64,000 nucleotides of DNA. Source: Robiginitomaculum sp. GTDB taxonomy: Bacteria; Pseudomonadota; Alphaproteobacteria; Caulobacterales; Maricaulaceae. Position 1 is the stretch's first letter, and the number at the start of each line of letters is the position of its first letter. The stretch spans positions 1-64,000 of the forward strand of contig JALSHE010000058.1 in assembly GCA_026982415.1 (NCBI GenBank). The letters run 5' to 3'. The position numbers and the translations under genes were made by a program. This document shows, in pieces, positions 11,173 to 20,187 of the stretch. The notes under the pieces were generated by a model, which saw only the letters and a program-made list of their open reading frames with translations, had not been told where the DNA came from and did not search any database.

Positions 11173-12102
11173 ATGACCTTCCCCGCCTTACTTCACCGAC
11201 TGCCCGAAGTAAGAGGGAGTTTGAAAGAAAATGTACCTCTCGCACCCTATACATGGTTGCGTGTGGGCGGTGTAGCGCAGGCTTTGTTTATCCCTAATGA
11301 CGAAGCTGATTTAGCTTTGTTTCTAGCGCAAGTCCCGCTCGATATTCCGGTGCAAGTATTGGGAGTGGCGTCCAATACATTGGTGCGCGACGGCGGTGTA
11401 CCGGGTGTGACCATTCGCTTAGGCCCTGCATTTGCTAAGGTCGAGATATTGGATAATTACCATATTAGAGCCGGGGCAGCTTGTCTGGATTCTTTTTTGG
11501 CGAAAAAGGCGGGGGCCTCCAGCATTGGTGGGTTGGAATTTTACGTGGGAATTCCCGGTACTATTGGCGGTGCGCTACGCATGAATGCTGGTTGTTATGG
11601 TGATGAGACCAAAGATATTGTACGCGAAGTTATTGCCCTCGACAGGCGTGGTCAGCGGCAAATTATTCCGGTCGCCGAGATGGGATATAGCTATAGGCAC
11701 TGTGATCTACCGTCCGACTTAATTTTTGTCGAAGCCTTATTCCAAGGCTTCGAAAAACATCCTAGCCACATTTTCACCCGCATGGCGGGCATTAAAGAAG
11801 ATCGGGAGCGCTCTCAGCCGCTCAAGGAAAAAACAGGCGGTTCAACCTTTAAAAACCCCGACCCAAAAAAATCGGGCGGGCGAGGTGCATGGCAAGTGAT
11901 TGATGCGGCTGGCGGGCGCGGATTTAAGGTCGGGGGCGCGGTAATGTCGGAAAAACACTGTAATTTTATGATAAATTTTGATGAGGCTACAGCCAGTGAT
12001 TTGGAGCAATTGGGCGAAACTATCCGCCAAAAAGCCCGGGACACTCAGGGGATTGATCTGGAATGGGAAATTCGCCGTATTGGCATAAAGAAAGGAGGGT
12101 AG
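11173..12102 (+). CDS. murB: UDP-N-acetylenolpyruvoylglucosamine reductase MurB
   Basis: 309-residue FAD enzyme that reduces UDP-GlcNAc-enolpyruvate to UDP-MurNAc with NADPH. FAD-binding motifs SNTLVRDGGVPGVTIRLG and GIPGTIGGALRMNAGCYG are present, as are YSYRHC, GSTFKNPDPKKSGG carrying the catalytic serine region, the EKHCNFMIN segment and a C-terminal glutamate. The start is one base after the murC stop. Confidence 0.96.
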   Translation: MTFPALLHRLPEVRGSLKENVPLAPYTWLRVGGVAQALFIPNDEADLALFLAQVPLDIPVQVLGVASNTLVRDGGVPGVTIRLGPAFAKVEILDNYHIRAGAACLDSFLAKKAGASSIGGLEFYVGIPGTIGGALRMNAGCYGDETKDIVREVIALDRRGQRQIIPVAEMGYSYRHCDLPSDLIFVEALFQGFEKHPSHIFTRMAGIKEDRERSQPLKEKTGGSTFKNPDPKKSGGRGAWQVIDAAGGRGFKVGGAVMSEKHCNFMINFDEATASDLEQLGETIRQKARDTQGIDLEWEIRRIGIKKGG

Positions 12103-12106
12103 TGCT

Positions 12107-13048
12107 ATGGTTGAAAAAATTGCAATTCTTATGGGCGGTTTGTCCGCCGAGCGCGAAGTCTCCATAGTTTCAGGTGAGGCCGTTGATGCAGCCTTGGTCG
12201 CCGAAGGGTTCAAAACTGTAAAAATAGATGCAGGCCAGGATTTATGGGTGCAATTAACCCGCACTAACCCTGACATTATTTTCAATTGCCTGCACGGGGT
12301 TTGGGGTGAAGACGGCAGGGTTCAGGGCGTATTGGATTTATTCGGCAAGCCTTATACACACAGCGGCGTGTTATCGTCGGCTCTGGCTATGGATAAACAC
12401 CGTGCCAAGATCGTGCTGAAAGCCGCAGGTATTCGGGTGCCGTCCGGGAAATTGGTCGACCGACAATTGGCAGCGCAAAAGCATGTATTACCCCGCCCCT
12501 ATGTGATTAAACCCAATTGCGAAGGGTCTAGCGTTGGGGTTTATATAATTCCAAAGGGCGCTAGCCGACCACCACTTGATATAGCTATGAACGAGAAAAT
12601 GGGCGAACAGGTTTTGGCCGAGCGGTTTGCGCCTGGACGGGAGTTGACCGTAGCCGTGATGAACGGCAAAGCTTTGTGCGTTACAGAAATTATCGCACAC
12701 ACGGACTTTTATGATTACGAGGCCAAATATGCCGAGGGCGGTTCTAGCCATGTGGTTCCGGCAAAAATTCCAAAACAGGCCGCGAAAACCTGCATGGACT
12801 GGGCCGAAAAAGCCCATATAGCTCTTGGGTGCCGGGGGCTTACACGTTCGGATTTCCGTTATGACGATGAAAAAATATCAAAAAAACCGACAAAAAAGGA
12901 TATAGTAAACAAAATCGTAATGCTTGAACTCAATACTCAACCGGGAATGACCCCAAAATCGCTCGCGCCAGAACAGGCGGAAGCGACGGGGATGAATTTT
13001 CGCCAGCTTTGTCGCTGGATAGTTGAGGATGCTACATGGCCAAGATAG
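12107..13048 (+). CDS. ddl: D-alanine--D-alanine ligase
   Basis: 313-residue ATP-grasp enzyme that makes the D-Ala-D-Ala dipeptide used by MurF. Recognisable are the N-terminal MGGLSAEREVSIVSGEAV, the ATP-grasp segment VIKPNCEGSSVGV and the metal-binding end ELNTQPGMTPKSLAPEQAEATGMNF. A GGAGGG ribosome-binding site lies about 6 bases before the ATG. The 3' end overlaps ftsQ by 13 bases. Confidence 0.96.
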   Translation: MVEKIAILMGGLSAEREVSIVSGEAVDAALVAEGFKTVKIDAGQDLWVQLTRTNPDIIFNCLHGVWGEDGRVQGVLDLFGKPYTHSGVLSSALAMDKHRAKIVLKAAGIRVPSGKLVDRQLAAQKHVLPRPYVIKPNCEGSSVGVYIIPKGASRPPLDIAMNEKMGEQVLAERFAPGRELTVAVMNGKALCVTEIIAHTDFYDYEAKYAEGGSSHVVPAKIPKQAAKTCMDWAEKAHIALGCRGLTRSDFRYDDEKISKKPTKKDIVNKIVMLELNTQPGMTPKSLAPEQAEATGMNFRQLCRWIVEDATWPR

Positions 13049-13959
13049 GGCAAAAAAAAGGTAAGGCAAAATTCACAGCCAAAAGAGGGTTAGGAGGCGC
13101 AAGGCGGATCAGTCCACTGAAACCCGGATTGAACGGCGCCCGCAATTGGGCCACGGCGCAAATCCGTGGTGCCAGCTATTCCCGACAAAAAATGACGAGG
13201 CTCATTCTCGCAAGCTTGGCTTTGGTAATTGCCGTTTTTTGGGGCGGGTTATGGCTTGGTGGATTTACACCCAATGTCACATCGGGCTTTGACCGCTTCA
13301 CCAAGCAGAAATTGGTCAATATGGGTTTCGTCGTCAAATATGTTGATGTGGTTGGAGAGGGTAGAGTGCGTGAAGATAGAGTGCGCGAAATGCTCGGTGT
13401 AAGGCCAGGCGATTATCTTTTTGATATGGACATAGAGAACGCTCAAAAACGTATTCAATCCCTTAGTTGGGTCGAAACGGCAGTTGTGCGCCGCCTGTGG
13501 CCAAACCGGATCGTTGTACATATTAATGAACGCCGCCCCTATGCTCTTTGGCAAAGCAATCAACAAATCCGAGTAATTGATGGTTCTGGCACAGTGATAA
13601 TGGCCGCTAATACTCGCGAATTTTCTGATCTTCCTTTTGTTGTTGGTAAGGGGGCTGGGGATCAAGCGCAAATGGTTTGGGATATGCTCAAGGCACATAC
13701 GGATATATCGAAAAATGCAGAGGCGCTCGTCTATGTCGGGGAGCGGCGCTGGGATATTGTCTTTAAGGACGGTATGCGGATATTGTTGCCAGAGCAAAAC
13801 CCCGCCGCAGCATTACAGAGGTTTGATACTTATAACCGAGAACATGGTTTGCTCGGATTAGATTTGGCGCGTATAGATATGCGGGTCAAAGGGCGTTTGA
13901 CCCTAAAGCCGAATCCGGTAGAGAAACACCGGAAAAATCGTCTGCAGACAAAAGCATAA
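13036..13959 (+). CDS. ftsQ: Cell division protein FtsQ
   Basis: 307-residue bitopic division protein linking FtsL/FtsB to the early divisome. A long basic cytoplasmic tail (residues 1-53) precedes a membrane segment at about 55-75, then a POTRA domain around residues 93-165 (VVGEGRVREDRVREMLGVRPGDYLFDMD...RRLWPNRIVVHINERRPYALWQ) and the beta FtsQ region. The long basic N-terminus is normal for alphaproteobacterial FtsQ. The start lies inside ddl. Confidence 0.95.
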   Translation: MAKIGQKKGKAKFTAKRGLGGARRISPLKPGLNGARNWATAQIRGASYSRQKMTRLILASLALVIAVFWGGLWLGGFTPNVTSGFDRFTKQKLVNMGFVVKYVDVVGEGRVREDRVREMLGVRPGDYLFDMDIENAQKRIQSLSWVETAVVRRLWPNRIVVHINERRPYALWQSNQQIRVIDGSGTVIMAANTREFSDLPFVVGKGAGDQAQMVWDMLKAHTDISKNAEALVYVGERRWDIVFKDGMRILLPEQNPAAALQRFDTYNREHGLLGLDLARIDMRVKGRLTLKPNPVEKHRKNRLQTKA

Positions 13960-13968
13960 GAGGGCGTA

Positions 13969-15264
13969 ATGGCATTATTTAGTGGGGGGTCATTTAGCGG
14001 AGGATCTGGCTCTGCACAGCCGGAAATCGTCGCTGTGCTGGACGTTGGTTCCAGTAAAGTCGTTTGTTTTATCGGCCATCTTGAAGAAGACGCTGGCGTG
14101 CGGATTATCGGTGCGGGTTTTCATGCCAGCGCTGGTCTTAAGGCGGGAGCCGTGGTTGATATGGACGCTGCCGAATACACCATTCGCCATGCGGTTGCCA
14201 AAGCGGAAAAAGCCGCAGGCTTGGCAATTTCATCTGTGTTTGTAAATGTTTCGACCCGCTCTTTGAAGTCACACCACATCAATGTAGAGACGAAATTCTC
14301 CAGTGCTGAAGTAGCCGATAAAGACCTGAAGCGGGTCATCGATACTACGCTCGCAGAATTCACCGAGCCGGAAAAGGCGATTTTACATGCCTTGCCGCTC
14401 AACTGGACTTTGGACGGAGAGCGCGGCATTCGTGATCCGCGCGGCATGTTCGGGAAAAATCTTGGCGTCGATATGCACTTCGTCACAGCCAATGTTGGCG
14501 TATTGCGCAATTTGGCTCATTGTATCGAGCGCTGTCATCTACGCATTGCCGGCATGGTGGCATCGCCCTATGCGGCAGGTGATGCGGTATTGGTTGATGA
14601 CGAGCTAGATCTTGGTGTGACCCTGATTGACATGGGTGCAGGCATTACGACAGCGGCAGTGTTTCGCGACCGTGCTTTGGTATTTGTCGATGCTGTCGGG
14701 GTCGGTGGCAAGAACGTCACCAGTGATATTGCACGCGGCTTGACCACACCTTGGGAAGCTGCCGAGCGGATTAAGGCCATATATGGTTCGGCGCTGGAAA
14801 GCCCTGCAGACGACACGCAAATGGTGCCATGTCCGCCTATGGGCGCCCAAGACGAATTACACCATGAACCTTTGTCAATGCTCACAGGGATTGTGCGTTC
14901 TCGGGCAGAGGAAACCTTCGAAATTTTACGTGACCGTTTTGCGGCAGCAGGCATTGGTGAATTTTCTGGTCGTAGAATTGTTTTAACGGGCGGGGCGGCA
15001 CAATTATCGGGCGCAGTGCAACTTGCCGAATATATCTTTGGCAAGCGCGTTAGGGTCGGACACCCACACGGCTTGCTCGGATTACCAAACGAAATGACGG
15101 GGCCGAATTTTGCCGTTGCAGCCGGATTGATCAAACACGTATTCCAAGATAAGCTAGAAGCTATATCCGGCCCGCCAGACCTTTCTGGCCGCCGCATTCG
15201 CCAACGCCATTATGCAGGTGGCAATGTTATGCGGTCGTTAAAATGGTTTAAAGATAATTTTTAG
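13969..15264 (+). CDS. ftsA: Cell division protein FtsA
   Basis: 431-residue actin-fold ATPase that tethers FtsZ filaments to the membrane. Visible are the phosphate-1 motif VLDVGSSKVVC, phosphate-2 region LIDMGAGITTAAV, the adenosine motif IVLTGGAAQLSGA, and a C-terminal amphipathic membrane-binding peptide (RSLKWFKDNF). It is the last gene of the cluster here; the usual partner ftsZ is not downstream. Confidence 0.96.
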   Translation: MALFSGGSFSGGSGSAQPEIVAVLDVGSSKVVCFIGHLEEDAGVRIIGAGFHASAGLKAGAVVDMDAAEYTIRHAVAKAEKAAGLAISSVFVNVSTRSLKSHHINVETKFSSAEVADKDLKRVIDTTLAEFTEPEKAILHALPLNWTLDGERGIRDPRGMFGKNLGVDMHFVTANVGVLRNLAHCIERCHLRIAGMVASPYAAGDAVLVDDELDLGVTLIDMGAGITTAAVFRDRALVFVDAVGVGGKNVTSDIARGLTTPWEAAERIKAIYGSALESPADDTQMVPCPPMGAQDELHHEPLSMLTGIVRSRAEETFEILRDRFAAAGIGEFSGRRIVLTGGAAQLSGAVQLAEYIFGKRVRVGHPHGLLGLPNEMTGPNFAVAAGLIKHVFQDKLEAISGPPDLSGRRIRQRHYAGGNVMRSLKWFKDNF

Positions 15265-15336
15265 TGTTCGAATTTCCTTTCATCACTACGGCCTAAACTG
15301 GCAATATGAAATTGTGTCAGGAGATCACTTCATCGT

Positions 15337-15351
15337 GTTCCCTTTATGTTG
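15337..15351 (+). promoter_or_regulatory. Candidate LexA (SOS) operator upstream of uvrB
   Basis: GTTC-CCTTTAT-GTTG lies 31 bases before the uvrB start and matches the alphaproteobacterial LexA consensus GTTC-N7-GTTC at 7 of 8 positions. uvrB is a known SOS gene in many bacteria, which makes the site plausible. One half-site base is off and the match is short, so chance is not excluded. Confidence 0.4.
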
Positions 15352-15382
15352 CAATCTGTGCTGAAAGCCCTATCTTTGTCCC

Positions 15383-17536
15383 ATGACTAAACCATCTGAA
15401 ATGCGGGAGGCTCCTGCTGCGTTTACTGCGCTCCAGGAAAAATGGGTGCCGCACCGACCTGAGCGGCCTGCCAAGATGGACGGCGGTAAGGCGTTTCGCT
15501 TGGTGTCCCCGTTTGAGCCAAAGGGTGACCAGCCGCAGGCGATTGCGGAGTTATGTAAAGGTTTGAACGACGGCGAGCGCGAGCAGGTTTTGCTCGGCGT
15601 GACCGGGTCGGGCAAGACCTATACCATGGCCAAAGTTATTGAGCAGACCCAGCGTCCGGCTTTGATTATGGCCCATAACAAAACGCTGGCGGCGCAGTTG
15701 TACGGGGAGTTTAAAGCCTTTTTTCCGGACAATGCGGTCGAGTATTTTGTCTCCTATTACGATTATTACCAGCCCGAAGCCTATGTGGCGCGCACCGACA
15801 CATTTATCGAAAAAGACAGTCAGATCAATGAGCAGATAGACCGGATGCGCCATGCGGCGACGCGGGCTTTGCTGGAGCGGGACGACGTGATTATTGTGGC
15901 GTCCGTATCGTGCATTTACGGCATTGGTTCGGTGGAGACCTATACGGATATGACCACGGATGTGCGGGTCGGGGACGCCCTCGACCCGCGAAAGTTTATG
16001 GCCGATTTGGTGGCCATGCAATATACGCGCAACGATATTGCTTTCGCTCGGGGTACGTTTCGGGTGCGCGGCGATACCATTGAAGTTTTCCCGGCGCATT
16101 TCGACGACCAAGCTTGGCGGATAGATTTCTTCGGCGACGAAGTTGACAGCATTACCGAATTTGATCCGCTTACGGGCAAGAGCCAGGGCAAATTAGAACA
16201 TGTGCGTATCTATGCAAACTCCCATTATGTCACCCCGCGCCCGACCTTACAGTCTGCCGCCAAAAAGATAAAAATCGAGCTGGATCAACGGCTGAAACAA
16301 TTTGAAGCCGAGGGTAAACTCCTAGAAGCACAGCGCTTGTCCGAACGCACCCAATTTGATTTAGAGATGATTGCCGCCGCCGGGCATTGCACAGGCATTG
16401 AAAACTATTCGCGCTATCTAACCGGACGCAATCCGGGCGAACCGCCACCAACCTTGTTTGAGTATTTGCCGGATAATTGCTTGCTATTTATGGACGAAAG
16501 CCATGTCAGCGTGTCGCAAATTGGCGGCATGTCCAAGGGCGATATGAGCCGCAAATCGACGCTGGCGGAGTTCGGCTTTCGCCTGCCGTCTTGCATCGAC
16601 AACCGCCCCCTGCGCCACGAAGAATGGGACGCCATGCGCCCCCAATCTATCTTCGTTTCGGCCACGCCGGGGCCATGGGAACTCAACCAGACAGACGGGG
16701 TTTTTGTCGAACAAGTCATCCGCCCGACCGGCCTAATCGACCCGCCCGTAGAAATCCGTCCTGTTGCCAAAGATGGTGCATCGCAAGTGGATGATGTTAT
16801 CGACGAAGTGCGCAAAACTACTGCGAAAGGCTACCGCTCTTTGGTCACGACTTTGACCAAAAAAATGTCCGAAGACCTGACCGAATACATGCACGACCAA
16901 GGTATAAAAGTGCGCTATATGCACTCGGATATCGACACGCTGGAGCGCATAGACATTATCCGCGATTTACGGCTCGGCGTGTTTGATGTGCTGATCGGGA
17001 TTAATTTACTGCGCGAGGGTCTCGACATTCCTGAATGTGCGTTTGTCGGGATATTGGACGCGGACAAAGAGGGCTTTTTGCGCTCGGAAACCTCCATGAT
17101 ACAAACTATAGGCCGCGCCGCCCGCAATGCAGATGCTCATGTTGTGCTTTACGCCGATAAAATCACCGGCTCTATGCAGCGCGCCATGGACGAGACCGAC
17201 CGCCGCCGTAAAATCCAACAAGCCCATAATTTGAAACATGGTATAACCCCAATGTCTGTCTCCCACGCCGTCACCGACGTAGTAGGCGACACAAGAGCCG
17301 CAGACCAAATCAAAGACGAAGCCGCACGGTATACGCCAAGCGGGCTGCTCAAGAAGAAATACGAAGTTGCCGAAGGCGGTGCGGAATTTACATATGACGG
17401 CGATACCCCGGTCGGCGGCAATCTAACTGCCGTTTTAGCTGAGCTAGAAAAACAAATGTTCACAGCAGCAGAGAATTTGGAATTTGAGGAGGCTGCGGCA
17501 TTACGAGATCAAATGGCGCGGTTGAAAGGTTCGTAA
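15383..17536 (+). CDS. uvrB: Excinuclease ABC subunit UvrB
   Basis: 717-residue helicase-like damage-verification subunit of nucleotide excision repair. It contains Walker A GVTGSGKTYTM, the DNA-gripping beta-hairpin SYYDYYQPEAYV, the DEAD-type LLFMDESHV, helicase motif VI QTIGRAARN, and a C-terminal UVR motif (LEFEEAAALRDQMARLK) that contacts UvrC. An N-terminal extension of about 37 residues precedes the conserved region; an alternative start is the ATG at 15401. No clear Shine-Dalgarno is seen at 15383. It occupies the place where ftsZ is normally found. Confidence 0.96.
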   Translation: MTKPSEMREAPAAFTALQEKWVPHRPERPAKMDGGKAFRLVSPFEPKGDQPQAIAELCKGLNDGEREQVLLGVTGSGKTYTMAKVIEQTQRPALIMAHNKTLAAQLYGEFKAFFPDNAVEYFVSYYDYYQPEAYVARTDTFIEKDSQINEQIDRMRHAATRALLERDDVIIVASVSCIYGIGSVETYTDMTTDVRVGDALDPRKFMADLVAMQYTRNDIAFARGTFRVRGDTIEVFPAHFDDQAWRIDFFGDEVDSITEFDPLTGKSQGKLEHVRIYANSHYVTPRPTLQSAAKKIKIELDQRLKQFEAEGKLLEAQRLSERTQFDLEMIAAAGHCTGIENYSRYLTGRNPGEPPPTLFEYLPDNCLLFMDESHVSVSQIGGMSKGDMSRKSTLAEFGFRLPSCIDNRPLRHEEWDAMRPQSIFVSATPGPWELNQTDGVFVEQVIRPTGLIDPPVEIRPVAKDGASQVDDVIDEVRKTTAKGYRSLVTTLTKKMSEDLTEYMHDQGIKVRYMHSDIDTLERIDIIRDLRLGVFDVLIGINLLREGLDIPECAFVGILDADKEGFLRSETSMIQTIGRAARNADAHVVLYADKITGSMQRAMDETDRRRKIQQAHNLKHGITPMSVSHAVTDVVGDTRAADQIKDEAARYTPSGLLKKKYEVAEGGAEFTYDGDTPVGGNLTAVLAELEKQMFTAAENLEFEEAAALRDQMARLKGS

Positions 17537-17784
17537 CAAATCGCTATTCCGTAGTCCGTATCAAGGCAAAATATGTGGGCGTATTTCTTGATTTAAGAAA
17601 ACATTGGTAAAGAGTAGATATAGCTTTAATAGTTCCAAATCTTGTCTGATACTCGATCCGCTCCATAATATCGAACTGATAAACTCTCCAAAAAAACCTT
17701 AAAAAAACTATGAAAAACTTGACGGGCAGTGAATTGTTTGGGACTGTGTGGAAAATAAAAATGAAATTATATTAGGGGATAATT

Positions 17785-19302
17785 ATGGCTGGTGCAGTTT
17801 CTGCAGGTACGACCCAATGGTCATCACGTTTTGCATTTATCATGGCGGCGGTAGGCTCAAGCGTCGGGCTTGGTAATCTTTGGCGGTTCTCCGCTGAGGC
17901 TGGTTCAAACGGCGGCGGCGCCTTCATTATTATCTATTTGGCCTGTGTGATTTTCATTGGTATTCCGGTATTGATGAGCGAATTTATTATTGGCCGTGCC
18001 GGAAACGCATCCAGTGCTATTCGAAGTATTGATGATATTGCAGAAAAATCAGGTGTTTCGGGTGGGTGGAGCGTGCTGGGTGTAACCGGTATGGCCGCGT
18101 CTTTTATGATTGTCAGTTTTTATTGCGTTGTTGCCGCTTGGGTAATTGTTTATATCCCTAAATTTTTGTCCGGAAGCTTTACGGGGCAATCAGCTACACA
18201 AATAGCTGAGCAATTTGGCCATATGGTGGAAACCCCTGAGAAAATTACAGATGCGCCTAAAAATGTCTTACTGGCTTTTACGGGCTTTGCCGTGCTCACA
18301 ACGTTTCTGGTAGCGCGCGGTGTCAATAAAGGCATTGAAATGGCCTCGAAAATCCTGATGCCAATCTTCTTTGTTTTGCTGATTGCTCTATCATTATATA
18401 GCTTGGTATCCGGCTTTGGCACGGAAGTTATGGTGGACGGCAAGAAAACCAATGGCTCTGCGGAAGCACTGAAATTCCTGTTTGCACCGGACTTCGGTGC
18501 CATTACGCCGAAAGTCGCAACGGCGGCGTTGGGGCAAGCGTTCTTCTCCATCGGGCTTGGGAGTGCCATCATGATCACCTACGGTTCATATTTGCCCAAA
18601 AGCATCAGCATTCCGAAATCGGCGATCATTATCGGCCTGACCGATACGGCTGTAGCCTTGATAGCGGGCCTCGCAATCTTTCCAATTGTGTTTTCCCACG
18701 GGCTGGATTTCTCGGCAGGAGCCGGGATTTTCTTTCAGACTTTACCTGTGGCACTATCGTCAGCGCCGGGCGGTAATTTCATCGGCGCTGCGTTCTTCTT
18801 CTTGGCCATCTTTGCTGCCGTAACCTCGTCTATTTCCCTGCTGGAGCCGACAGTTGCTTGGGTGGCTGAAAAATTCAAGTTGAGACGAGTAGTTGCAGCA
18901 TCGATGGCCGGGTTAGCCATGTGGCTGCTTGGCTTTGGGTCGATTTATCTAGCTGGATTTATGGACGTCATTGACGGCGAGTTAACTGGAGCCGTTATGT
19001 TGCCTCTGACTGGGCTATTGACTATTTTGTTTGTCGGGTGGCGCATGAAAAAAGCCATGGTCAATGAGCAAATGCACGGCGTATCACCGAGGCTACAGAA
19101 ACTCATGATTGTGCTGGTACGCTTTGTCGCTCCTTTTTTCGTAGGTATCGTGTTACTGGTGGGCATTTGGGATAAGTATTTTGCAGGGAGAACAGGCGCG
19201 GATATTATGGAGGCTTGGGATTTCAGGCGTTTGGTGGTTTTAGCACTCTTTATTGTTGCTGCATTGGTTTGGAGCCGTACCAAGAACCGTGAATCTCAAT
19301 AA
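17785..19302 (+). CDS. Sodium-dependent transporter of the NSS/SNF family
   Basis: 505-residue polytopic membrane protein with about twelve helices. The N-terminal AAVGSSVGLGNLWRFSAEAGSNGGGAF is the TM1 sodium- and substrate-binding signature of the neurotransmitter:sodium symporter (LeuT) family. Such transporters import amino acids or related small amines with sodium; the substrate cannot be told from sequence. A good AGGGGATA ribosome-binding site lies 5 bases before the ATG. It stands alone, preceded by a 248-base AT-rich gap with no ORF, so it is probably transcribed from its own promoter there. Confidence 0.93.
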   Translation: MAGAVSAGTTQWSSRFAFIMAAVGSSVGLGNLWRFSAEAGSNGGGAFIIIYLACVIFIGIPVLMSEFIIGRAGNASSAIRSIDDIAEKSGVSGGWSVLGVTGMAASFMIVSFYCVVAAWVIVYIPKFLSGSFTGQSATQIAEQFGHMVETPEKITDAPKNVLLAFTGFAVLTTFLVARGVNKGIEMASKILMPIFFVLLIALSLYSLVSGFGTEVMVDGKKTNGSAEALKFLFAPDFGAITPKVATAALGQAFFSIGLGSAIMITYGSYLPKSISIPKSAIIIGLTDTAVALIAGLAIFPIVFSHGLDFSAGAGIFFQTLPVALSSAPGGNFIGAAFFFLAIFAAVTSSISLLEPTVAWVAEKFKLRRVVAASMAGLAMWLLGFGSIYLAGFMDVIDGELTGAVMLPLTGLLTILFVGWRMKKAMVNEQMHGVSPRLQKLMIVLVRFVAPFFVGIVLLVGIWDKYFAGRTGADIMEAWDFRRLVVLALFIVAALVWSRTKNRESQ

Positions 19303-19445
19303 CAGTTATATTTGACATCCACACTTGCATATCCGGCCTGTCCAAAATATTAACCATTAAAAGGGATGTTCATGTTGCTTTCAGTTTACTGTATTAAGAA
19401 TGTCCAATATAAATCACAACGGCGCAAGCTGGAACGGGAATGACT

Positions 19446-20060
19446 ATGAAGTTAACGAAAGTTTGTACAACAGCCCTTACAATGATTTTCACCGCTGGCC
19501 TAACGGCTTGCTCGACCGTTGATTTAACGCAGATTGTTGTTAACCAACCGCAAGAAACTTTCGATAAGCCGGAACATAATGTAGTTGAACGTGCAACCCA
19601 TTCCCTGACGAGTATGTTTAAGGCTAAAGGTTGGAGCAAAAGCGACCCAAACGACAAGGCGCAAACTGCAACAAATGTGTTGTTAAACGGATTTGAAACG
19701 GACGAACAAAGCACTATTACCCCTGTAATGGCTGTTAGCACACGGCAATTATCTGCTGATTTGACCGATGCTGAAGCTCAAATAAAACAAACCACTAAAG
19801 CGGCTGAAGTGTTTTTGGTTATGGCCGAAGATATGGCTGATCTAGGCGCGGAGTTGTCGCAATTAGAAGCCGCACTCTTGGTTGCACGCGAAGCAGAAAC
19901 AGGATTCGGCAAAGCCTTAGAGACGTCCTCAAATTTTATAATCAGGCGAAAGTACACCTCTTTATCAAGTTCTATTGAAGATTTAAAAACTGTAACCGAT
20001 GCTTATGGCGACCGTATCCGTTTGCAAATAGCGGCCAGGGCGTCTACGAAACGTTCTTAA
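19446..20060 (+). CDS. Lipoprotein of unknown function
   Basis: About 204 residues with a lipoprotein signal peptide: basic start, hydrophobic stretch and lipobox LTAC near residue 20. The mature part is hydrophilic, alanine/glutamate/threonine-rich and probably helical, with a coiled-coil-like central stretch (AEDMADLGAELSQLEAALLVAREAE). I do not recognise a family. The track starts at the ATG at 19440, but GGAACGGG (19431-19438) is better spaced for the ATG at 19446. It stands 128 bases before the mla operon on the same strand. Confidence 0.7.
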   Translation: MKLTKVCTTALTMIFTAGLTACSTVDLTQIVVNQPQETFDKPEHNVVERATHSLTSMFKAKGWSKSDPNDKAQTATNVLLNGFETDEQSTITPVMAVSTRQLSADLTDAEAQIKQTTKAAEVFLVMAEDMADLGAELSQLEAALLVAREAETGFGKALETSSNFIIRRKYTSLSSSIEDLKTVTDAYGDRIRLQIAARASTKRS

Positions 20061-20187
20061 ACCCAAAATTCTCACCTTGCAGGCCAAATGACTGCGCCAT
20101 TATACCCGATTCTGCATAGTCACTTTTAATTGATACATTTCATGCCCTTTCCCTTGACCTTTGCCCTAGGATTTGCACGGTAGGTGC

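Noticed and set aside
19400-19519. 39-codon frame starting ATGTCCAAT upstream of and into the unknown lipoprotein gene
   Set aside because: Short, no ribosome-binding site, no recognisable features, and overlaps a well-formed lipoprotein signal in another frame.
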